Positions 37,015-43,118 of a stretch of DNA of 43,118 nt are shown piece by piece (position 1 is the stretch's first letter; each line of letters starts with the position of its first letter). The stretch comes from Paramicrosporidium saccamoebae (lineage: Eukaryota > Rozellomycota), in assembly GCA_002794465.1 (NCBI GenBank), contig MTSL01000008.1:1-43118 (forward strand), in the 5' to 3' direction. Under the pieces are notes generated by a model that saw only the letters and a program-made list of their open reading frames with translations, was not told the origin of the DNA and did not search any database. The position numbers and the translations under genes are program-made.

Positions 37015-38315
37015 TTATTCATCAATCTCAATGCGATAACGCAACAAACCGCCAAAACCACCAAAACCTCTTACAAACTGCGCACCCTCCTGGCTCTTGT
37101 CAGTGACAAACTCGAGGACAGCACCAAAGTTTTGATAATTGTTGGCAAGCCATTCTACCAGCGTCACCTTGTCAGTCATTTCCAGCTCAATCTCCTTGCC
37201 CGTTTCATCTTGATCAACAAAGTTTTCCCGTCGTTTCTCCTGTTCCTTGTTGAGGACGACGGTGCGGACGGCACCGGTGGAGGGATGCGTAAAGGTATAG
37301 CGATTAGCCTCGAGATTCTCCCAGACAATCAAAGTTTCGACGGCACCCATTTCCATGCCTCGCAGTGTCTCGTCAATTCCAAAGATGAAACGACCCGTGT
37401 CCATAGAGATTTCGTCAAAGTATTTGCCAAGCAACTTTTTCTCCTCAATAAACTTGACACCCTGTAGGACCTCCTGGGACATTTCAATGGCCTGATTGAA
37501 GCCATTCTCTCCACCATAGGAAACGTCGACTGTCTTGATCACTTTGGCCACCAGACGCTGATCAAACATGTCAGACGTCTTCAGCTCCGTCTTAAAGTCG
37601 GCGGAACCGGCAAGAACAAGTCCCGCCACGTTGACCTTGTCATTGGTAATGAACACTTGAACAGCAATCTCGGCCACTTTGCGTACATAATTGTGACGCT
37701 TTTCCACCCTCAGACGGGAGAAACGCAATGCCGACTGTCCACCCCTGCCGTGTTTCTTGGGCAGATCCACGCTAATTTTGTGCAGCACCTCGCGCGTATT
37801 TCCACACAGCGTTCCAAAGAGCGCGCCATTACCATCCATCACAATAAAGCCAAATTTGAGATCACTCTCCAGCAGCTCCTGCAGCGCCTCGGTGTGGAAC
37901 TTGTTATCACAGAGATAGAGAGAGGTATTAATGGGCTTGAAGGGCTCAATATCAATATTCACCTTTTTCTCCTTGCCATCCTCAGTGAGTACGGTGCCAC
38001 AATAGACAACCAAACCGTTGGGCGGCACTTTGTTGTACAACTTTAGCTTTTGTTGCGTCGAGGTGATTGCGCTCAGTACAGACAGACGGTTGACGCGCGA
38101 CTTGATGTTGGATGCCGTTCCGTACTCCTCGGCGAGTTTTTGTGCGATGCGTGGGATTTGGTCCTTGGGCGGGATAATCAAGGATATCATGGACGTTCCA
38201 TTCCTACAATCAATAACGATGCCTCTGCATACCCTCGCGCTGCCTCCAGGCCCTTTATGAGCTTTTTAATCTTGAACATTTCTACATTTTGCGACGATTC
38301 ATTTGCTTGTTCCAT
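37015..38315 (-). CDS. Translation termination factor eRF1
   Basis: Exon 1 (38315-38233) and exon 2 (38203-37015) flank a 29-nt intron, the shortest confident one in the window, and give 423 residues. The intron interrupts [22 protein letters not shown] at 60-63, YLCDNKF (the YxCxxxF stop-codon motif) and GGQ at 182-184 are all intact. It decodes stop codons and triggers peptide release. The intact motifs fit a standard genetic code, and all three stop codons end genes here. The frame stays open 49 codons upstream to another ATG (38462); family alignment favours 38315. Confidence 0.97.
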
Positions 38316-38563
38316 TTCAACCGCCTCTACAAATTCGACAAAGCCAGCGAGACTGTCTGTCCGTTGGTCGTTGGTCTGCTTGTCAAAGCTTCTGCACAGA
38401 CCGGGGCAGTTTTCCTGCGTATATTCCCATTGGCAGTCATGAAATTCAGTGACGCGATTCATAGATATTAATCGTTAGTTTGAGTAAGCTTTTTTAATGA
38501 ACAGTATAGTGTAAAACTTGTGATATTCTGTGGGAAAGCTTTCTGGATTGGGGATATCAATCA

Positions 38564-38840
38564 TAAGCAATCTCTGATGAGTACTGATTGTTAAGAGCCA
38601 ACTCTGATGAGTATTGATAATTACAAGCAAGCTCTACTAATGAGTATTAATTATTAAAAGCAAACTCTGATGAGCATTGATTACTAAGAACAAACCCTTT
38701 AAAAACACTGATAACTGAGAACAGAGGCCCCCAAAACACTGATAACTGAGAACAGAGACCCCCCAAAACACTGATAATTTAAAACAGAAATCCCCCAGAA
38801 TAGTGATTATCGAAAACAGAGGCCCCCGAATACTGTGAAT
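38564..38840. repeat. Degenerate 30-31-nt minisatellite upstream of eRF1
   Basis: About nine units. The left ones read like AAGCAAACTCTGATGAGTATTGATTA, the right ones like AGAACAGAGGCCCCCAAAACACTGATAAC, with intermediates between. The array ends 15 nt before the CDIN1 stop codon and lies in the region that would carry the eRF1 promoter. Confidence 0.7.
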
Positions 38841-38855
38841 TGAAATCAGAAAATT

Positions 38856-39797
38856 TTATTCCTCAGTATCGCACTCTTTGGGTCTATGGGTGAGGGCAAG
38901 ATCCATCATGGGCGATTCGATACGGGTGATGCGGGAATCTTCTGGAAAGTCGCCCAACACGGCCACGCCCTTTTGATGGTGTCCCTCCACGGCCTCATCT
39001 ACGAATCCAAACCAGTAAATCACCAGTCCCGGACCAAATCTATTGTAATACGGCCAATATTGGTCCCGCAGATAGGTTGCATGACTGGGAGGGTCGCCAA
39101 ACCACGCTTTGCTCTCTATCCATTTGACAACCAAACCATCAACAGCAATTGGCTCCAGGAGTACGGCGTCTGGAGTGCGGGCATAGCCCATCCTGCGCAT
39201 TCCCGGTTCGTCGAGATATGCAATTCCTAGACGGTCAAGATATGCATTCAGACGGTCTTCATACTCCTTCCCAATGCTGTTCCGAAAAGCGTCCATGGCG
39301 GGGCTGTAATGAGTGTCCACCGAATGGCAATGCTGCACATTCAGCCGTAGTCCTTCATGCGTTATAAGTGTTGGGTCGCGGTACCATTTGGAATGGGATG
39401 GTCTTTTGACGGCGGGTTTACTCTCAGCCAACTCGAGATCGTCCAAGTCGCACGTAATGCTCTGTACTTTACAAGCTAGACTCTCCACAAAGGCCCGCAC
39501 AATGACACGAGCCAAGTAGCATGGCGGCACCAAATGCAGTTCCTTGGTCATCTTTTCAATAACGTCTACGCTTCCCTCGTCATTCCACCGGACGAGGAAT
39601 CGCTCAAGCAGTTCAGCGGGCGGTATTTTGAGTCCCTCAAATTTCCAGATACGACGACGTCCAATACTCTGAATCTGTCGCAAGTTGACTCCCTCAATTG
39701 TCTTTAAATTGGTGACATTGCAATATTCTGTGGCCAGACTAGCAGGCTCTTCAGTGATCAGCCTATGACAAATTTCCTCATACAGTGACTGTTTCAT
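38856..39797 (-). CDS. CDIN1 (C15orf41) homologue, PD-(D/E)XK nuclease-like
   Basis: 313 residues from ATG 39797, preferred because upstream ATGs would overlap the divergent FYVE gene. The C-terminal half matches human CDIN1 closely: GMRRMGYARTPDAVLL, KWIESKAWFGD, ATYLRDQYWPYYNRFGPGLV, IYWFGF. The D...ExK residues of a restriction-endonuclease-like active site are present (PDAVLL and IESK). Residues 1-140 form two helical domains. In humans it binds codanin-1 and is mutated in congenital dyserythropoietic anaemia. Its cellular substrate is not established. Confidence 0.92.
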   Translation of the reverse strand: MKQSLYEEICHRLITEEPASLATEYCNVTNLKTIEGVNLRQIQSIGRRRIWKFEGLKIPPAELLERFLVRWNDEGSVDVIEKMTKELHLVPPCYLARVIVRAFVESLACKVQSITCDLDDLELAESKPAVKRPSHSKWYRDPTLITHEGLRLNVQHCHSVDTHYSPAMDAFRNSIGKEYEDRLNAYLDRLGIAYLDEPGMRRMGYARTPDAVLLEPIAVDGLVVKWIESKAWFGDPPSHATYLRDQYWPYYNRFGPGLVIYWFGFVDEAVEGHHQKGVAVLGDFPEDSRITRIESPMMDLALTHRPKECDTEE

Positions 39798-39946
39798 CGG
39801 TACAATGATGCAATGGTACAGTAGTAATGTGGTAATGTAGTAACGTGGTAACGTGGTAAATAATTTTCCCTTTCTCATGAATGACATTAATGCGGGTGGA
39901 ATCCCTACGTAAATATATACACCGATGCAATTTATGATTGGCTGCA

Positions 39947-41578
39947 ATGTCTAGTGACGAGGAATGTCGAGGCCGAACAAAAACTGGAGACAGTTCGGAC
40001 GCGTGCACCTTTACCGACGCTCTTTCTGAAACCCACAGCTGTTTAGATGAGGCTGCTAGTAATATTTCCCTCTCTTCCCTCCTCCCCACCACTGCTCAGG
40101 ACGCCCGTCGTCGCCAGGCAGACACTCACACTCTCCTCAACCCCGAAGAACCCAAGCTGACCACCAAAATAGCCGGCTGGATGAAGAATGCCGCTACTTA
40201 TTTTGACGTAAAACCCACAACTGTGCTGCGTAAGAGCTCATCAGGAAACATTGTGCAGCGTGTACAGTCAAGTCCGCAGCCAAGAATTGTTGATGCTACC
40301 GACAGCATTTGTTCCTTTCCCAATTGCGTACAGCCGCTGAACATTGCAGTGAGTCGCTTTCACTGTCGGCGGTGCAATGGATGGTATTGTGCAATGCATA
40401 CGGGTCATCCCTCATTGGGCATGAAATTGGTGGTGGGTACGGGCGAGCCAAGTCCAACCGGCGTATGGTCACGGGTCTGTCTGCGGTGTTTTGAGGAAAA
40501 ATATCGCTTCGAGGGCGCAGTAGTAGTCCGAGGGAGAATGGATCTGCTACTGGAACGGAGAAAGGAGGCCTTGAAGTCCCTGGTGGAAGAGGCGCGGGTA
40601 TTAAAGGATCGGTTGACCAAATTGGGAGAGTACAAAGCGTCGCGCAGAATTCCATTTAGAGTCTATGAGCAGCAGATTGTCACATGGCAAGAGGACAGCA
40701 GCGTGAATAATTGTCAGTATTGTCATTTGCGATTTTCGACAGTAAATAGAAAACATCACTGTCGACTGTGTGGTCGGATTATGTGTGCAGAGTCGACATG
40801 TTCAGTGTTCTTCCCCCTAAACCTCACTGATGGCAAAGTCATTGATCTGCGTCTCTGCACCCAATGCGAAAATACAGCCTTACGACGGCCACTCATCAGG
40901 AAGGAGTTGACCAAGATTAGTCCTTTACAACCACTTCATAGAGAATTACGCCAAGTCAAGGACCAAATCGACGACATTCTGCCCCGATTCAATGATCAGC
41001 TCTATCGATTTGAATATGAAATGGAGCGGCCCGTTCCATCCGAGCAACTTGTTTTAGACGCGCGTCATGAGTCTATGACTGCCCGAGACACTTTGATGCT
41101 GCTCTTCAGGCATTACGAGGGAATCTCCAAAAAAATCAAAATGCTGCATGTCAAAAACGATACCCAAGAATCGCTACTTGGTGAGAATATTCATCGCGCA
41201 GCCATGATTTATCTACAAAGCAACATGTTCTCTCTCCAGATGCTGCCCCGATTAGATATGAAGAGACTGCAGCGTCCTGCTCCAATCTCCATTCCGTCAG
41301 TAGCTCCCAGCGAGCGGAGTAGCGCTGCCTCGTCATTCCTACCGCGCATCTTTCGCGGGACTGTCGAGGAAGATGGCCCAATCCCATTACCGGCCAACAT
41401 TTCTGCATTGGAGCAAAAACTGGAAGTGTTATTTGAGCAAAAGGAACAGCTGGAGGGATTTTTGGCTGCGGCTGTCAACGCCCAACGGTTCGATGAAGTG
41501 CGGACATTGAGATTGTCGTTGGAAGATGTATGTAGAGAGATTGCCACCATCCAGCGCATATTTCGTCGCTTAGAATAA
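39947..41578 (+). CDS. FYVE-domain protein, Vac1/Pep7 (rabenosyn-5) type
   Basis: 543 residues from ATG 39947. Two zinc fingers: the first, about 118-180, is variant (CSFPNC, RFHCRRCNGWYC, RVCLRCF). The second, about 245-310, is a proper FYVE finger with WQEDSSVNNCQYC, RKHHCRLCGRIMC and LRLCTQC, the RxHHCRxCG motif binding PI3P. A helical region follows, and a C-terminal coiled coil near 480-540 (LEQKLEVLFEQKEQLEGFL). Two fingers plus a C-terminal coiled coil match fungal Pep7/Vac1, which tethers Golgi-derived vesicles at endosomes with Rab5 and Vps45. Confidence 0.86.
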   Translation: MSSDEECRGRTKTGDSSDACTFTDALSETHSCLDEAASNISLSSLLPTTAQDARRRQADTHTLLNPEEPKLTTKIAGWMKNAATYFDVKPTTVLRKSSSGNIVQRVQSSPQPRIVDATDSICSFPNCVQPLNIAVSRFHCRRCNGWYCAMHTGHPSLGMKLVVGTGEPSPTGVWSRVCLRCFEEKYRFEGAVVVRGRMDLLLERRKEALKSLVEEARVLKDRLTKLGEYKASRRIPFRVYEQQIVTWQEDSSVNNCQYCHLRFSTVNRKHHCRLCGRIMCAESTCSVFFPLNLTDGKVIDLRLCTQCENTALRRPLIRKELTKISPLQPLHRELRQVKDQIDDILPRFNDQLYRFEYEMERPVPSEQLVLDARHESMTARDTLMLLFRHYEGISKKIKMLHVKNDTQESLLGENIHRAAMIYLQSNMFSLQMLPRLDMKRLQRPAPISIPSVAPSERSSAASSFLPRIFRGTVEEDGPIPLPANISALEQKLEVLFEQKEQLEGFLAAAVNAQRFDEVRTLRLSLEDVCREIATIQRIFRRLE

Positions 41579-41633
41579 AGTTGTAAATATCATACTGTTT
41601 ATGCAACACTTATAAAGAGATGTAATATCTATT

Positions 41634-41815
41634 TGTCGCGTAGTAATGATGATACCGCAGACTTTTTCAGGCAGGGACCAGTTTACTGTTAATCCAACAA
41701 CATAATTCAGGCGAGGAGAGGTGAAAGGAAATCTTGTTCACTACTAATCTCAAAATCGGAAGGATACAGATTTCACTATTCTCAAATACCCAACTAATCA
41801 ATCCTCTACATTACA
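41634..41815 (+). repeat. Dispersed repeat with tRNA-like head, copy E
   Basis: Head TGTCGCGTAGTAATGATGAT (41634-41653), then two successive versions of the inner block: TTCAGGCAGGGACC with TTTACTGTTAATCCAACAAC, and TTCAGGCGAGGAGAGG with GTTCACTACTAATCTC. The tail AATACCCAACTAATCAATCC with CTCTACATTACA matches copy B. It occupies the gap after the FYVE gene. Confidence 0.62.
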
Positions 41816-41823
41816 TATTCATC

Positions 41824-41895
41824 TTCCCTAGTGTGTCGCTACGACATGGGCAATGTTGGTATTTCTTGCCAATATCGTAGCGACACACTAGGGAA
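41824..41895. repeat. Perfect 21-bp inverted repeat (hairpin)
   Basis: Arm 41824-41844 is the exact reverse complement of 41875-41895. A 30-nt loop contains a second small stem (GGCAA/TTGCC). It ends 3 nt from the stop codon of the broken membrane-protein gene on the minus strand, so in that transcript it would be a stem-loop right after the coding region. Confidence 0.85.
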
Positions 41896-41898
41896 AGA

Positions 41899-42586
41899 CT
41901 ACTCGGGATCCTTTGGCCGTTCCAGTAGTATACGAGGATACACCAAAAAGTCAATAACCCAACCTACCAGGAGTATCTTGGCTCCGTCTCCGATGAACCG
42001 AACTGCAATAAAGAATGTTGCAAAGAAAGGGATATATCCAAGACCGATTACTCTCAAGCCGAGTTGGATTTTGGGGGGAGCCGATGCCACATTCGATAGA
42101 ATGTTAGCGAAGAGCCTCAGCAACAGCTCCTTCCAGGAGCTCAATGGGTAGTCGTCCGGATCTAACCCAGGATTGGCTTTCTTCACGTACCAAGTCAGCT
42201 TTTTGATCCAGGCGCTCCGCGAAATGAGTAGAAAATATCGCCAGAGCTAATACAACGATCGTTGATATTGCCGTCCACGCCTTCAACGTACCTTTCATGA
42301 AAGGTGCGCTTGCTGCAAGCAGTAGCCACACCCGCAACACGTGTACATGGGGATCACGGTTAGCCATTTGGATGACCGTACTCAAGCACGCCATTGTGCA
42401 AACACCGAGCATCGTAAGGATGTACCCACATTCTGACCCCATTCGTGTCAATTCGGCGACTATAAAACAGGTCAGTACAAAGATTGCGGGTACCTGCGAT
42501 GGGTGTAAAATGCGAAAACAGACAGGCTGTGTCAACACGTAGCATGATTTGTTGGAGACTCGTTGCATGCCTCTCAGGGCAGACAT
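41899..42586 (-). pseudogene. Membrane-protein gene, tandem copy 1, frameshifted
   Basis: Read from ATG 42586, the first frame gives about 125 residues with several hydrophobic segments and the landmark CTMACLSTVIQMA, DPHVHVLRVWLLLAASAPFM, KAWTAI, ERL. After ERL (near 42210) the frame that resembles copy 2 changes: the other frame continues IKKLTWYVKKANPGLDPDDY and runs through more hydrophobic segments to a stop at 41899. Nucleotide comparison with copy 2 shows about 14 nt missing at the switch, which explains the shift. Family unknown. It is called a pseudogene because no intron fits the junction. Confidence 0.58.
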
Positions 42587-42626
42587 CGCGCTTGCTAAAA
42601 CATTTAACAAGCACCGGAGTCCCAGT

Positions 42627-43118
42627 TCACCCCCAAAAGCCTAATGGGCTGATTTCTGGGCGCAGTTTAGGGTCGGCGTTTTCATTAATCAAAGCCAACC
42701 TCTTGACAAAAGCCCGTCCGGGCAGGCGCTCCGCGCAAAATGTCAACAGCACGATCAGGAGCAAGAGAACAATTACGGCGACAGCAGCCCAAGCCTTCGT
42801 GTTGCCCCTCATGAAGGGTGCGCTTACCGCAAGCAGCAGCCATACCCACAGCACGTGAACACTGGGATCCCACTTGGCCATTTGTAGGGCAGTGCTCAGG
42901 CACGCCACTGTGCAGACGCTTAGAAGTGTGATGGCGTTTCCGTATTGGGGCCAAAGTTGGATTCCTCCAGTGACTACACAGCATATCAGTAAGCGAATGG
43001 CATGTATCCGCGATGTTAGCGAGGTGGGCAAAGATGAAGGCTGTGCCAATGCGTAGCATGAGTGGCGGGAGACTCACTGCAGGGCATGTTAAATGCCAAC
43101 ACAATGATTGTCCCAAAA
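42627..43118 (-). pseudogene. Membrane-protein gene, tandem copy 2, degraded and possibly cut by the window end
   Basis: Paralogue of copy 1: CTVACLSTALQMA, DPSVHVLWVWLLLAVSAPFM, KAWAAV, CAERL align without gaps, as does the upstream SCYALAQP with SCYVLTQP. It keeps the segment missing at the copy 1 frameshift (PGRAFVKRL) and continues ADPKLRPEISPLGFWG, but then stops where copy 1 continues SSWKELLL. Upstream, the codon matching Arg of copy 1 (QRVSNKSCY) is TGA, and no ATG lies in frame after it. Possible rescue by splicing (GTGAGT overlaps the TGA) cannot be excluded. Family unknown. Confidence 0.5.

Noticed and set aside
38572..38700. CTGATGAG words in the minisatellite, suggestive of tandem hammerhead ribozymes
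   Set aside because: The hammerhead core also needs a GAAA segment and a cleavage triplet enclosed by stems; the units lack GAAA at the right spacing and show no pairing arms.
39798..39947. Longer N-terminus for CDIN1 (frame open to 39947)
   Set aside because: The extra residues are hydrophobic low-complexity sequence, unlike the family, and would overlap the divergent FYVE gene start.

Overview
This window is nuclear DNA of a small, gene-dense eukaryote, best matched by an early-diverging or reduced fungus. It holds about 27 recognisable or plausible genes on both strands. Most are single-exon, and most intergenic gaps are 25-500 bp. The introns I can place are nearly all 29-37 nt. The gene set mixes fungal-style proteins (a two-zinc-finger Vac1/Pep7-like FYVE protein, Ipi1, Ipi3, an Sbp1-like RRM protein) with genes often lost in yeasts (CDIN1 nuclease, FAM32A, complex I NDUFB3, an MT-A70 methyltransferase). 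A Rozellomycota/Paramicrosporidium-like parasite would fit, but that is inference and cannot be settled here. There is no rRNA, CRISPR array or prokaryotic operon.

Layout. 1-3.5 kb: unassigned membrane and secreted proteins. 3.7-9 kb: Sbp1-like RRM protein with an intronic C/D snoRNA candidate, Cia1/CIAO1, a MAP kinase kinase, FAM32A and a PX-BAR sorting nexin. 9-18 kb: CHD1 remodeller, catalase, PP2A scaffold and RIO2. 18-23.5 kb: Ipi1, a small secreted protein, Erv41 and Ipi3, then tRNA-Trp. 23.7-29.2 kb: type II NADH dehydrogenase, RPS3 with an intronic C/D snoRNA candidate, two related snoRNA candidates in inverted orientation, a p24 cargo receptor and Dom34/Pelota. 29.4-34.3 kb: Arp5, NDUFB3, a Ser/Glu-repeat membrane protein and tRNA-Thr. 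34.6-41.6 kb: MT-A70 methyltransferase, iPGM, eRF1, CDIN1 and the FYVE protein. 41.6-43.1 kb: repeats and two tandem, apparently broken copies of an unknown membrane-protein gene.

Functional themes. Ribosome production and use dominate: RIO2, Ipi1, Ipi3, RPS3, eRF1, Dom34 and four snoRNA candidates. Chromatin is represented by CHD1 and Arp5, and the early secretory and endosomal pathway by Erv41, p24, the sorting nexin and the FYVE protein. Mitochondrial energy metabolism (NDH-2, a complex I subunit) and glycolysis (iPGM) are also present.

The most interesting non-coding structure: (i) a family of three C/D-box snoRNA candidates whose similarity block ends at the boxes and whose closing stems differ in sequence but still pair, plus a fourth with a 16-bp closing stem; (ii) the two longest confident introns are the two that carry such candidates; (iii) a 251-bp fold-back element filling the gap between the sorting nexin and CHD1; (iv) three 74-nt units covering the start of RIO2; (v) a dispersed repeat with a tRNA-like head.
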